From Burkholderiaceae bacterium (GTDB lineage: Bacteria > Pseudomonadota > Gammaproteobacteria > Burkholderiales > Burkholderiaceae_C), in NCBI GenBank assembly GCA_017992055.1, contig JAGOPK010000001.1:248001-312000 (forward strand): 64,000 nucleotides of DNA, read 5' to 3'. The notes under the pieces were generated by a model. That model saw only the letters and a program-made list of their open reading frames with translations, did no database searches and had not been told where the DNA came from. Shown in pieces: positions 25,572 through 35,110 of this stretch; positions within the stretch are counted from its first letter, which is position 1; every line of letters begins with the position of its first letter. The position numbers and the translations under genes were made by a program.

Positions 25572-27415
25572 AGGCCCAGACGGGCGCGGGTGTCGGCCTT
25601 GAGCGTGCCGTCGGCGTTCCAGCCGCGGATCTCATAGTACTTGGGCAGCATCTCGGGCAGCTTGCTGACCAGGCCCTTGGCCGGGCCGGTCTTGGCCGGC
25701 TCGTTGAGCAGGCGCGGCGGCAGCGTATCGTCCTTGGCGGTGAAGCCGGCGCGGTTGTTGAAGTCGCGCTCCATGTTCCAGATGCGCTCGCCGATCTTGG
25801 CCATGTTCTCCAGCGTGAACTCGTCGCCGCAGGCTGCGGCCACCTGCGGTGCCACGTCGGCCAGGCCCCAGGCAAAGCTGGTGAAGATGCAGATGCCGGC
25901 CGAGTCGAAGGCGGCGGTGGCGTCCTGGAAGGCCATCACCAGCTCGGGCTTGCCGTCGGCCACCAGCGGGTCGGTCTTCACCGGGATGCCCAGCACCTCG
26001 CTGGCCACGGTGTAGCTGCGCAGGTGGCAGGCGCCGCGGTTGCTGGTGGCATAGGTCAGGCCCATGCCCTGGATGCCGCGGCCGTCGTAGGCCGGGAACT
26101 CCTGGCCCTTGACGCTCATGCTCAGCTCGGGGTGGCCGTACTTGGCGCACAGGCGCTTGCTGCCCAGGCCGATCTCCTGGCCGAAGCCTTCGCCCTTGGC
26201 GGTCAGGTCGGCCAGCTCGCACAGCGCCTTGGCGCTGCCGAACGGCGACTCGATGCCGATCTGCTCCTTGGTCAGCACGCCCATCTCGTACAGCTCCATC
26301 ACCGCGCCGATGGTGGCGCCGAACGAGATCGGGTCCATGCCCTGCTCGTTGCAGATGGTGTTGGCGTACTGCAGGGCCTCCAGGTCGTCCACGCCGTTGG
26401 CCGCGCCCAGGGCCCAAGCGGCCTCGTACTCCAGGCCGCCGGTGGCGCCCCAGTACTGCGGCTTGTTGACGACGCTGAAGTGGCTCTGGTCGATCTTGCT
26501 GATGCGGCCGCAGGCGATGGTGCAGCCGAAGCAGGCCTGGTTGGTGACCAGCTGCGGCTTGCCGTCGCTCTTGCGCGGCGTGGCCATGGCCTCGGCCGAG
26601 ATGTCCTTGGCACCCTCGAACTGGCTGTCGCGGTGGTTGCGCGTGGGCAGGGCGCCGATCTCGTTGATGACGTTCATCAGCACCTGGGTGCCATAGGTCG
26701 GCAGGCCCTGGCCGGTGACGGCGTTGTCGGCCAGGATCTTCTTCTTCTCGAAGGTGACCTTCATGAACTCCTTGGGGTTGGCGATGTTGCCCACGCCCTT
26801 GGTGCCGCGCACGGCGATGGCCTTCAGGTTCTTGCTGCCCATCACCGCGCCCACGCCGGAGCGGCCGGCGGCGCGGTGCAGGTCATTGACCACGGCCGCA
26901 TACAGCACCTGGTTCTCGCCGGCCAGGCCGATGCTGGAGACGCGGATCAGCGGGTCCTGGTGCTGCTTCTTGATCGTCTCCTCGGTGTGCCAGACGCTCT
27001 GGCCCCACAGGTGGGCGGCGTCGCGCAGCTCGGCATGGTCGTCCTCGATCCACAGGTACACCGGCTTGGCCGACTTGCCCTCGAAGATGACCATGTCCCA
27101 GCCGGCCATCTTCAGCTCGGCGCCCCAGTAGCCGCCGGAGTTGCTGCAGGCGATGGCGCCGGTCAGCGGGCCCTTGGTGACCACGGTGTAGCGGCCGCCG
27201 GTGGAGGCCATGGTGCCGGTCAGCGGGCCGGTGGCCCAGATCAGCTTGTTGTCCACCGACAGCGGGTCGACGGTGGCCGGGATCTCCTCGACCAGGTACT
27301 TGGTGGCCAGGCCGCGCGAGCCCAGGTAGGCGCGGGCCCATTCCATGTTCAGCGGCTCGCTGGCCACGGTGCCGTTGGTGAGGTTGACGCGCAGGATTTT
27401 TCCAGCCCAGGACAT
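25568..27415 (-). CDS. aorB: tungsten-type aldehyde:ferredoxin oxidoreductase, catalytic subunit
   Basis: A 615-residue AOR-family enzyme oxidising aldehydes to carboxylic acids (and able to reduce acids) at a bis-pterin tungsten site. It has the N-terminal family start MSWAGKILRVNLTNG, the pterin-binding regions GRYTVVTKGPLTGAIACSNS and GRSGVGAVMGSKNLKAI, and a [4Fe-4S] site from Cys295-x2-Cys298-x3-Cys302 with Cys509 as the likely fourth ligand. Length fits the family (about 605-620). Metal choice (W or Mo) cannot be read directly, but an adjacent tungstate-type ABC transporter favours tungsten. Confidence 0.95.
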   Translation of the reverse strand: MSWAGKILRVNLTNGTVASEPLNMEWARAYLGSRGLATKYLVEEIPATVDPLSVDNKLIWATGPLTGTMASTGGRYTVVTKGPLTGAIACSNSGGYWGAELKMAGWDMVIFEGKSAKPVYLWIEDDHAELRDAAHLWGQSVWHTEETIKKQHQDPLIRVSSIGLAGENQVLYAAVVNDLHRAAGRSGVGAVMGSKNLKAIAVRGTKGVGNIANPKEFMKVTFEKKKILADNAVTGQGLPTYGTQVLMNVINEIGALPTRNHRDSQFEGAKDISAEAMATPRKSDGKPQLVTNQACFGCTIACGRISKIDQSHFSVVNKPQYWGATGGLEYEAAWALGAANGVDDLEALQYANTICNEQGMDPISFGATIGAVMELYEMGVLTKEQIGIESPFGSAKALCELADLTAKGEGFGQEIGLGSKRLCAKYGHPELSMSVKGQEFPAYDGRGIQGMGLTYATSNRGACHLRSYTVASEVLGIPVKTDPLVADGKPELVMAFQDATAAFDSAGICIFTSFAWGLADVAPQVAAACGDEFTLENMAKIGERIWNMERDFNNRAGFTAKDDTLPPRLLNEPAKTGPAKGLVSKLPEMLPKYYEIRGWNADGTLKADTRARLGL

Positions 27416-27463
27416 GGTGATGCTCCGGTGTGTGCGGGGGGATGGCGGGGGCGGTCCGGCGGC

Positions 27464-27937
27464 TCAGGCGGCCGGCTGGTTGCCCAGCTTGTCGGCCCAG
27501 GCCTGCATCTTGGTCAGGCCGGTCCAGTTGGCGTCCACGTAGGTGATGGCGCCGGTGGGGCAGGCGGTGGCGCAGGCCGGGTCGCCGCCGCAGAGATCGC
27601 ACTTCTGCACCTTGCCGGTCTCCTGCACATAGTTGACGGTGCCGAACGGGCAGCTGATGGTGCAGACCTTGCAGCCCACGCAGGTGGTCTCGTTGACGAC
27701 CTTGGCGCCGGTCAGCTTGTCCACCGTGATCGCCTCCACCGGGCAGGCGTGCAGGCACCAGGCCTCGTCGCACTGGGTGCAGGTGTAGGGCACCTTGCGG
27801 CCGGTGTGGTGGAAGTCGAACACCTTGATGCGCGACTTGGCCGTGGCATAGGTGCCGTAGTTCTCGAACGAGCAGGCCATCTCGCATTGCAGGCACCCGG
27901 TGCACTTCTCCGGGTTGATGTGCAGGCTCTTCTGCAT
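27464..27937 (-). CDS. aorA: poly-[4Fe-4S] ferredoxin subunit of AOR
   Basis: A 157-residue ferredoxin-like protein with four Cys clusters of HycB/DmsB type, starting KCTGCLQCEMAC, then CTQCDEAWCLHACP, CVGCKVCTISCP and CDLCGGDPACATACP, enough for four [4Fe-4S] clusters. It would carry electrons between AorB and AorC. GGAGAAC precedes the ATG by about eight bases. It is the first gene of the operon, separated from aorB by 48 bases, with a palindrome 68-87 bases upstream of its start. Confidence 0.93.
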   Translation of the reverse strand: MQKSLHINPEKCTGCLQCEMACSFENYGTYATAKSRIKVFDFHHTGRKVPYTCTQCDEAWCLHACPVEAITVDKLTGAKVVNETTCVGCKVCTISCPFGTVNYVQETGKVQKCDLCGGDPACATACPTGAITYVDANWTGLTKMQAWADKLGNQPAA

Positions 27938-28268
27938 GGCGTTGTTCTCCGCGTTGGATGTCCGAAGGAGGGGCGCGCCTGCAGCAACCTATGCTCAGGC
28001 GTTCCTATGCAGTGTTCTGCATAGTGTTCCAGGGCGGGAACCTGGGCATAACCCTAGGAAGCGGCCCCGGAGGGCCGCCGGTGTTCCAGCCTGTGACGCC
28101 GAGCGCCGTGGGATGCGAAGCGTTCGCGTTCAGAGCCGGGTCCGGCTCCTGAGGCCGGGGGCTTTCGTCGCGAGCGGGCCCAGGGTGGTTCGAGCAACGC
28201 AGCCGTACACCCGTACGGCGAGTCGCGCAGGGCCGCCCTGGGTTCGCGCAGCAGAAAGACGCCCGGCC
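27938..28268. other. 331-bp gene-free region between tup-type genes and aor operon
   Basis: This is the only stretch of more than 300 bases without a gene. The aor-proximal part holds a regulatory palindrome (28005-28024) with an extra TATGC half-site near 27990. The tup-proximal part is filled by a long imperfect inverted repeat (28151-28271). The middle, 28050-28150, shows short G/C-rich repeats (AGCCGGGTCCGGCT) but no open frame I believe in. Confidence 0.7.
28005..28024. promoter_or_regulatory. palindromic operator of the aor promoter
   Basis: A perfect palindrome with eight-base arms CTATGCAG and CTGCATAG and a four-base spacer. Its core TATGCA-N6-TGCATA is identical in form to the site at 29845-29862 upstream of the transporter genes. 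It lies 68-87 bases upstream of the aorA start codon. Confidence 0.65.

Positions 28269-28271
<3 letters not shown>
28151..28271. repeat. long imperfect inverted repeat (about 121 bp)
   Basis: The outer arms GAGGCCGGG...CTTTC (28151-28166) and GAAAGACGCCCGGCCTC (28254-28270) pair almost completely. Middle segments GCCCAGGG and CCCTGGGT pair again, and the tip GCCGTAC-ACCC-GTACGGC (28202-28219) is a perfect hairpin. The right arm runs into the stop codon of the ABC ATPase gene. It could terminate the transporter mRNA or be a dispersed repetitive element; no transposase is nearby. Confidence 0.6.
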
Positions 28272-29044
<773 letters not shown>

Positions 29045-29048
<4 letters not shown>

Positions 29049-29767
29049 CCGGCCCAGCCCCCGGCCAGGCCCGGCGTGGCGCCGCGGCGCTGGGTCAGGC
29101 CCACCAGCAGGTTCAGCACCGCCACCACGCCCAGCAGCACCAGGCCCAGGGCCAGGGCCAGCGGCAGGTCGCCCTTGCTGGTCTCCAGCGCGATGGCCGT
29201 GGTCATCACGCGGGTGAAGCCGTCGATGTTGCCGCCGACGATCATCACCGCGCCCACCTCGGCCACCGCGCGGCCGAAGGCGGTGAGCAGCACCGTGGCC
29301 ACCGCGCGGCGCTCGTGGGCCAGCAGCAGCAGCGCGGTCAGCAGCCGGCCGGCGCCCATGGCCTGCAGCTCGTCGCCGCCCTCGCGCAGCGCGTCGGCCA
29401 CCAGCTGGCGCGCCAGCGCGGCGATCAGCGGCACCACCAGGATGGACTGGGCGATGACCATGGCCGTGGGCGTGAACAGGATGCCCCAGCTGCCCAGCGG
29501 CCCCGAGCGCGACAGCAGCAGATAGACCACCAGGCCCACCACCACCGAAGGCAGGGCCAGCAGCGTGTTCAGCGCGCCCACCACCACCGCATGGCCGGGA
29601 AAGCGCGCCACCGCCAGCCAGGCGCCGCACAGCAGGCCGGCCAGCGCGCCCAGCGCCACCGCCGTGCCCGACACCCGCAGCGACAGCGCCACCACCTGCC
29701 ACAGCCGCACATCACCATCGCTGATCAGCGCCAGCGCCAGTTGCAGGCTCTCGGCCATCGCACCCAT
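29045..29767 (-). CDS. tupB: tungstate-type ABC transporter permease
   Basis: A 240-residue permease with five or six membrane helices. The cytoplasmic coupling loop is EGGDELQAMGAGRLLTALLLL and EVGAVMIVGGNIDGFTRVMT is a TupB-like signature. AGGA precedes the ATG at 29767 by about six bases. The matching binding protein gene (tupA) is not in the window, so a partner must be encoded elsewhere. It is divergent from a GST gene with a TATGCA palindrome between them. Confidence 0.87.
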
Positions 29768-29844
29768 GAGGATCCTGTCGTCCCGCGGCCGACCCCCGGC
29801 CGCAACGGGGCGCGATTGTCGGCGTGCTGGCGCATCGGCCACGA

Positions 29845-29862
29845 TATGCATCAACATGCATA
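29845..29862. promoter_or_regulatory. palindromic operator of the tup promoter
   Basis: TATGCA at 29845-29850 and TGCATA at 29857-29862 with six bases between; the inner bases extend symmetry to seven-base arms. It lies about 78-95 bases upstream of tupB and 50 bases upstream of the divergent GST gene. The same core occurs before aorA (28005-28024). Confidence 0.65.
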
Positions 29863-29911
29863 GCAACTGCAGGCATCATCATGGACCGCCCCGCAGCGTC
29901 CGGCCCCGACG

Positions 29912-30571
29912 ATGATCGAACTGCACTACTACCCCAGCAATGCCAGCATGGCGCCGCACATCGTGCTGCACGAGGCCGGCCTGCCGTTCCGCCTGGTGCT
30001 GGTGGACCGCGAGCATGGCGCGCACAAGCGGCCCGACTACCTGGCGCTGAACCCCAACGGCCTGATCCCGGTGCTGCGCGATGGCGAGCTGGTGCTGTTC
30101 GAGGCCGCGGCGATCTGCCTGCACCTGGCCGACCGGGTGCCGGCCGCCGCGCTGATGCCGCCGCTGGCCACGCCCGAGCGCGCCCAGGCCTACAAGTGGC
30201 TGATGTGGCTGAGCAATACGCTGCAGGCCATGCTGATCCACTACTTCTATCCCGAGCGCCTGGTCGACGCCGGCGATGCCGCCGCGGCCGACCAGGTGCG
30301 CCGGCATGCCCAGGCCCGCATCGCCGGCTTGCTGGACCTGCTGGAGGCCGAGTTCCAGCGCCACGGCGGGCCCTGGCTGCTGGGCGATGCCTACAGCATC
30401 TGCGACGCCTATGCCTTCATGCTGTGCCGCTGGACGCGTGGCTTTGCCGGCCCGCAGGGCGCGCCGGCGCGCGAGCGGCCGCAGCTGGCGGCCTGGCTGG
30501 CGCGCATGCTGGCGCGGCCCGCGGTGCAGCGCGTGATCGCCGCCGAAGGCCTGCAGCCGCCGCTGGTGTGA
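29912..30571 (+). CDS. glutathione S-transferase family protein
   Basis: A 219-residue GST. The N-terminal thioredoxin-like domain has LHYYPSNASMAPHIVLHEAG and the cis-Pro element NGLIPVL followed by FEAAAICLHLAD, which contacts glutathione in the family. The C-terminal helical domain contains LLGDAYSICDAYAFML (N-capping box). The substrate is unknown. It is divergent from tupB and lies seven bases before ravA. Confidence 0.9.
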   Translation: MIELHYYPSNASMAPHIVLHEAGLPFRLVLVDREHGAHKRPDYLALNPNGLIPVLRDGELVLFEAAAICLHLADRVPAAALMPPLATPERAQAYKWLMWLSNTLQAMLIHYFYPERLVDAGDAAAADQVRRHAQARIAGLLDLLEAEFQRHGGPWLLGDAYSICDAYAFMLCRWTRGFAGPQGAPARERPQLAAWLARMLARPAVQRVIAAEGLQPPLV

Positions 30572-30578
30572 GCGCTGC

Positions 30579-32036
30579 ATGACGCCCGAGCCGTCCCCGC
30601 CGCTGCCGCTGCCGCTGCCGCTGCCCACGCCGCAACGCCTGCGCGCCCACCTGCAGGCCATGGGCCAGGGCTTGCTGGAGCGCGAGACCGCGGTGCGCCT
30701 GCTGCTGCTGGCCGCGCTGGCCGGCGAGCACCTGCTGCTGATCGGCCCGCCCGGCACCGCCAAGAGCGAACTGGCGCGGCGCCTGGCGCGGGTGTTCGAC
30801 GGCGCGCGCTGGTTCGAGCGCCTGCTGACGCGCTTTTCCACGCCCGAGGAGCTGTTCGGCCCGCTGTCGCTGCAGGCCCTGGAGCACGACCGCCACGAGC
30901 GCCTGATCGACGGCTACCTGCCCACCGCCGGCGTGGCCTTCCTGGACGAGGTGTTCAAGGCCAACTCGGCGATCCTGAATGCACTGCTGACCCTGCTCAA
31001 CGAGCGCCGCTACGACAACGGCACGCAGCGCCTGGCCGTGCCGCTGATCAGCGTGGTCGGCGCCAGCAACGAGCCGCCCGGCGACGAGTCGCTGCAGGCC
31101 TTCCACGACCGCTTTCTGCTGCGCGTGCCGGTGGCGCCGGTGGGTGACGCCAGCTTCGCCGATCTGCTGCGGCTGGACGAGGCGGCGCCGCCGCCCCTGC
31201 CGAGCCCGTCGCCGTCGGCCGCACCCATCACGCAGGATGAGCGTGCGGCCATCGCCGCCGCGCGCCGCCGCGTGGCCCTGGGCGACGAGGCCCTGGCCGC
31301 GCTGAGCGCGCTGCGCGCCCAGGCCGCGGCGCTGGGCCTGGCGGTGTCCGACCGGCGCTGGCGCCAGCTGCTGGGCCTGATGCGCTGCGCCGCCGCCACC
31401 GAAGGCCGGGCCACGCTGGATGCGCTGGACCTGTGGCTGGCGCCCTATGCCGTGGCCGCCGACGCCCAGCACCTGCCGGCGCTGCAGCGCTGGGTGGACG
31501 AGCAGCTGCTGCAGGCCGCGCCGCAGCCGCTGCACTGGCTGGGCCAGGCGGTGACGGCCTTCGAGAAGCAGCTGGAGCTGGAGCAGCGCGCACCGGCCGA
31601 TCCAGCCCATGGTGCCGCCGACAGTGCCGGCGACGATGGCGCCGGCAAGCTGGCGCTGGCGCGGGCCCTGGGCGGCCGGGACGATGGCGCCGGTGCGCTG
31701 CGCATGGTCTCGGCGGTGCTGGAAGACCGCCAGCGCCGGCGCTGGAGCCCGCTGCATGTGGCGGCCCGGCTGCAGCAGCTGGACGGCCTGCTGGCCCAGC
31801 TGGCCGTGTCGCGCGCCGAGCTGCAGGCCGGGCACGACGCCCTGGCCGCGCGCCTGGCCGGCCGGCTGTGGCTGCCGCCCGCGCTGGCCGGTCGCTGGCT
31901 GGACAGCCACCGCGCCACGCTGGCCACGCTGGACGGCCTGGCGCAGCGCCTGCAGGCCTGCCGCGCCGGCTTTGCCGCGCAGCCGGTGGATGCCGGCCTG
32001 GCCCAGCCGGCGCCCGAGCCGCTGGTCCTGGACTGA
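30579..32036 (+). CDS. ravA: MoxR/RavA-type AAA ATPase
   Basis: A 485-residue AAA+ ATPase of the MoxR family, RavA branch. Walker A is GPPGTAKSELA (Lys62), Walker B is VAFLDEVFKANSAILNALL (Asp123/Glu124), and the sensor 1 region is VVGASNEPP. The C-terminal part (residues 230-485) is helical. In E. coli RavA works with the VWA protein ViaA, linked to respiratory enzyme maturation and aminoglycoside sensitivity. The N-terminus has a Pro-Leu repeat encoded by a CGCTGC-type hexanucleotide repeat. ViaA is encoded one gene downstream. Confidence 0.88.
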   Translation: MTPEPSPPLPLPLPLPTPQRLRAHLQAMGQGLLERETAVRLLLLAALAGEHLLLIGPPGTAKSELARRLARVFDGARWFERLLTRFSTPEELFGPLSLQALEHDRHERLIDGYLPTAGVAFLDEVFKANSAILNALLTLLNERRYDNGTQRLAVPLISVVGASNEPPGDESLQAFHDRFLLRVPVAPVGDASFADLLRLDEAAPPPLPSPSPSAAPITQDERAAIAAARRRVALGDEALAALSALRAQAAALGLAVSDRRWRQLLGLMRCAAATEGRATLDALDLWLAPYAVAADAQHLPALQRWVDEQLLQAAPQPLHWLGQAVTAFEKQLELEQRAPADPAHGAADSAGDDGAGKLALARALGGRDDGAGALRMVSAVLEDRQRRRWSPLHVAARLQQLDGLLAQLAVSRAELQAGHDALAARLAGRLWLPPALAGRWLDSHRATLATLDGLAQRLQACRAGFAAQPVDAGLAQPAPEPLVLD

Positions 32037-32053
32037 ACAAGGAGACGCCGCCC

Positions 32054-32515
32054 ATGAGCCCGATGACGATCCGTGCCATCGCCCCCGATGACCGCGCCCA
32101 GTGGCAGCCGCTGTGGGACGGCTACAACGCCTTCTACGGCCGCGAAGGCGCCACCGCGCTGGACCCGCAGATCAGCGACACCACCTGGGCCCGCTTCCAC
32201 GACCCGGCCGAGCCGGTGTGGGCCGCGGTGGCCGAGGTCGATGACCGCCTGGCCGGCCTGGTGCACTACCTGTACCACCGCAGCACCACCCGGCTGGGGC
32301 CGGTGTGCTACCTGCAGGACCTGTTCACCGACCCGGCCCGGCGTGGCCGCGGCATCGGCCGGGCGCTGATCCAGCATGTCTATGGGCAGGCCGCAGCGGC
32401 CGGCGCCAGCCGCGTCTACTGGCAGACGCACACCGGCAATGCCACCGGCCGTGCGCTGTACGACCGGCTGGCCCAGCACCTGGGCTTCATCGTCTACTCG
32501 CACGAGCTCGGCTGA
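32054..32515 (+). CDS. GNAT-family N-acetyltransferase
   Basis: A 153-residue GNAT acetyltransferase. The acetyl-CoA site is the segment FTDPARRGRGIGRALIQHVY (R/Q-x-x-G-x-G/A), and the later motif is WQTHTGNATGRALYDRL. GGAGA lies eight bases before the ATG. It sits between ravA and viaA, 17 bases after the first and overlapping the second by one base (TGATG). The substrate is unknown. Confidence 0.9.
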   Translation: MSPMTIRAIAPDDRAQWQPLWDGYNAFYGREGATALDPQISDTTWARFHDPAEPVWAAVAEVDDRLAGLVHYLYHRSTTRLGPVCYLQDLFTDPARRGRGIGRALIQHVYGQAAAAGASRVYWQTHTGNATGRALYDRLAQHLGFIVYSHELG

Positions 32516-34011
32516 TGCAGCCGGCCGCCGGGCCGCACGACCGGCCGTACGACGCGCTGGCCGGCCTGCCGCGTGGCCTGTGGCTGCCGACCCTGGTCAC
32601 CGCCGCCGGCACGCCGGCCCAGCGCCTGGCCCAGCTGCTGGCCTGGCGCGCGGCGCTGCTGGCCGGCGAGCTGCCGCCGGCGGCGCTGGACTTCGGCCTG
32701 CCCGACGCCCTGCCGCCGCTGCGCGCGGCCATCGCCGAGCTGCAGCTGCCGGCCCTGAGCCGCGGCAGCGAAGGCCTGGCCGACCAGCTGCTGCGCACCC
32801 TGCTGTGGCATCTGGACCGTCTGCACGATCTGCAGCCCCGGCTCAGCCGCGCTCAGGCCATCGCGCACATCGCCGCCGAGTTCCGCGCCGCCTGGACCCT
32901 GCTGCGCGGCGACTGGGACGAGGTGGCCGCCCTGCTGCAGGGCCTGGGAGAGCTGCACCAGCTCAACCGCGATGCGCTGCAGGGCCGGCTGGCGCGGCGC
33001 GAATGGGCCGAGGCCCGGCGCCTGGCCGATGTGCTGCAGCAGCTGCCCGAGCTGGTGGCGCTGATCCGCCGCCTGGGCCGCGAGCGCCGTGCCGTGGCGC
33101 CCGCACCGGCGCCGCCGCAGGCCCGCCCGGGACCACGCCGCGAGCAGGGCCTGGCCTGGATCAGCACCGTGCTGCCCGAGGCGCCGGGCGAGCTGCGCGG
33201 CATCCGCCTGACCGGCCGCATCGAGCAGATGCTGGGCAGCGAGGCGGCAATGCTGCGCCACCCGCTGCTGCACCGGCTGTGGCATGCGCGCTTTGCCGAA
33301 GGCCGGCTGCTGGGCTACGACAGCCAGGCCGTGCTCAGCGAGCCCCGGCCCGATCCGTCGCGGCCGCCGCGCGCCGAGCCGGCGCCAACCCCGCCGCAGG
33401 CGCTGGAGCGCGGGCCGGTGATCCTGTGCCTGGACACCTCGGGCTCGATGCGCGGCGCACCCGAGACCCTGGCCAAGGCCGTGGCCCTGCAGGCCTTGCG
33501 CACGGCCCATGCCGAGGGCCGCGGCTGCCGCGTCATCGCCTTCGGCGGCGCCGACGAGGTGCTGGAGCGCGAGCTGGCGCTCAGCGCCGACGGCCTGGAC
33601 GCGCTGCTGGACCTGCTGGGCCAGAGCTTCGACGGCGGCACCGACGTGCAGGCGCCGATCGAGCGCGCCATCGAGCTGGTGCACCAGGCCCGCTGGGCCA
33701 GCGCCGACCTGCTGATCGTCAGCGACGGCGAGTTCGGCTGCACCCCGGCCACGCTGGCGCGGCTGGACGCCGCACGCGAGCAGCTGGGCCTGCGCGTGCA
33801 GGGCGTGCTGGTCGGCGACCGCGAGACCCTGGGCCTGATGGAGGTGGCCGACGACATCTTCTGGGTGCGCGACTGGCGCCGCCACGGGCCGCCGGGCAGC
33901 GGCGCCTCAGGCGCCCAGGCCGGCGGCTTCAGCCCGGTGCACAGCAAGAGCCTGACCGCGCTGTACTTTCCCAATGCGCTGTCTCCGCGGGCGGCCAGGC
34001 ATCGGCGCTGA
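32515..34011 (+). CDS. viaA: VWA-domain protein, ViaA-like partner of RavA
   Basis: A 498-residue protein with an N-terminal helical region and a C-terminal von Willebrand A domain. The MIDAS motif DTSGSM starts at Asp307, with GGTDVQAPIERAI as the later metal-binding stretch and LLIVSDGEFG the third. ViaA partners RavA in Proteobacteria. It starts on the last base of the acetyltransferase stop, so translation is coupled. It is convergent with the SPFH gene at 34030. Confidence 0.87.
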   Translation: MQPAAGPHDRPYDALAGLPRGLWLPTLVTAAGTPAQRLAQLLAWRAALLAGELPPAALDFGLPDALPPLRAAIAELQLPALSRGSEGLADQLLRTLLWHLDRLHDLQPRLSRAQAIAHIAAEFRAAWTLLRGDWDEVAALLQGLGELHQLNRDALQGRLARREWAEARRLADVLQQLPELVALIRRLGRERRAVAPAPAPPQARPGPRREQGLAWISTVLPEAPGELRGIRLTGRIEQMLGSEAAMLRHPLLHRLWHARFAEGRLLGYDSQAVLSEPRPDPSRPPRAEPAPTPPQALERGPVILCLDTSGSMRGAPETLAKAVALQALRTAHAEGRGCRVIAFGGADEVLERELALSADGLDALLDLLGQSFDGGTDVQAPIERAIELVHQARWASADLLIVSDGEFGCTPATLARLDAAREQLGLRVQGVLVGDRETLGLMEVADDIFWVRDWRRHGPPGSGASGAQAGGFSPVHSKSLTALYFPNALSPRAARHRR

Positions 34012-34029
34012 GGCCGCTCTCAAGCTCCC

Positions 34030-34872
34030 TCAAGGCGCCGTCTTGCCCACCCCGATGAACGGCAGCGGCCCGCCGGTGTACTGCGGCAGCTTGCCGTCCC
34101 ACTTGGCGATGGCGGCCTTCTCGTTCTCGATCTGGCGCAGCTTCAGCAGCTCGGGCGTGATCTCCTGGCGCTGCACGCGCAGGGCCTCGGCCTCGGCCTT
34201 GGCCTGGGCGATCTTCTGCTCGGCCTCGACCTTGATGCGCTCCAGGTCGCGCTCGGCCTTCAGCTTGGTCTGCTCGGCCGTGACCTTGGCCTCGATGGCC
34301 TGGTCGAAGGCCTGCGAGAAATCGTAGTTCACCGCCGCCAGGCTCTCGACCACCACGCCATAGGGCTTGAGCCGGGCCTCCAGCGTGTCGCGGATCTGCG
34401 CCGTCACCTCCAGCCGCTTGGTGATCAGCTGCTCGGCGGTGAAGCGGGCGGTGATGGCCTTCACCGACTCTTGCGCCGCCGGCTCGATGATGCGCGCGGC
34501 CACCACCTCGGGCATGCCGATGCGCTGGAAGATCTCGGCCGCGCGCGCGGCGTCGATGCGCCAGTTCAGCGCCGCCGTGGCATTGACGGTCTGCAGGTCG
34601 GCCGAGGCGGCCAGGCCCTTGCCCTCGTTCTTCTGCACGCGCACGTCGATCAGCACCAGGCGCTGCACAAAGGGCCACACCACGTGGATGCCCTCGGGCA
34701 GCGGCACCGGATCGACCTTGCCGAAGGTCAGCACCACGCCGCGCTGGCCGGCCGAGACGATGCGCAGCGGGTTCAGCAGCGACAGCGCAAACAGCAGCAG
34801 CACCAGCAGCAGCAGGCCACGCAGCAGGCGGCGCAGCCAGGGCGAGGAGGCATTGGCGACATTCAGGGCCAT
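34030..34872 (-). CDS. SPFH/Band-7 (prohibitin-like) membrane protein
   Basis: A 280-residue prohibitin-like protein. One N-terminal membrane helix (RGLLLLVLLLFALSLL) is followed by an SPFH domain (SAGQRGVVLTFGKVDPVPLPEGIHVVWPFVQ) and a long charged coiled-coil (TKLKAERDLERIKVEAEQKIAQAKAEAEALRVQ). HflK/HflC-like proteins of this type form membrane microdomain scaffolds and regulate proteases. The ATG at 34872 fits just ahead of the membrane helix. Confidence 0.9.
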   Translation of the reverse strand: MALNVANASSPWLRRLLRGLLLLVLLLFALSLLNPLRIVSAGQRGVVLTFGKVDPVPLPEGIHVVWPFVQRLVLIDVRVQKNEGKGLAASADLQTVNATAALNWRIDAARAAEIFQRIGMPEVVAARIIEPAAQESVKAITARFTAEQLITKRLEVTAQIRDTLEARLKPYGVVVESLAAVNYDFSQAFDQAIEAKVTAEQTKLKAERDLERIKVEAEQKIAQAKAEAEALRVQRQEITPELLKLRQIENEKAAIAKWDGKLPQYTGGPLPFIGVGKTAP

Positions 34873-35110
34873 GACAAGTCCGGTCGAGAGGGGGGGAGGC
34901 GCCCGCATGCTAACGGCCATTGCACGCTGCCGAATCGCCGGGCCGGTCTCCGATCGCACGCCCGGCGGAGGTGTTCGTGGACGCCTGCAACCGCCAGCGC
35001 GCCGGTTGAGCGGCCGCGGCCGTGCAATCCTCACGCCTGCGGTCGTACAGTCCGGCACCTGGGCGCCGAAGTCGGGGCGTCATCCCGTTCCCGGTTCTGG
35101 AGCCTGCCGC

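Noticed and set aside
30597-30630. CGCTGC-type hexanucleotide repeat in ravA as a phase-variation switch
   Set aside because: The unit is a multiple of three, so slippage would not change the frame; it merely encodes Pro-Leu.
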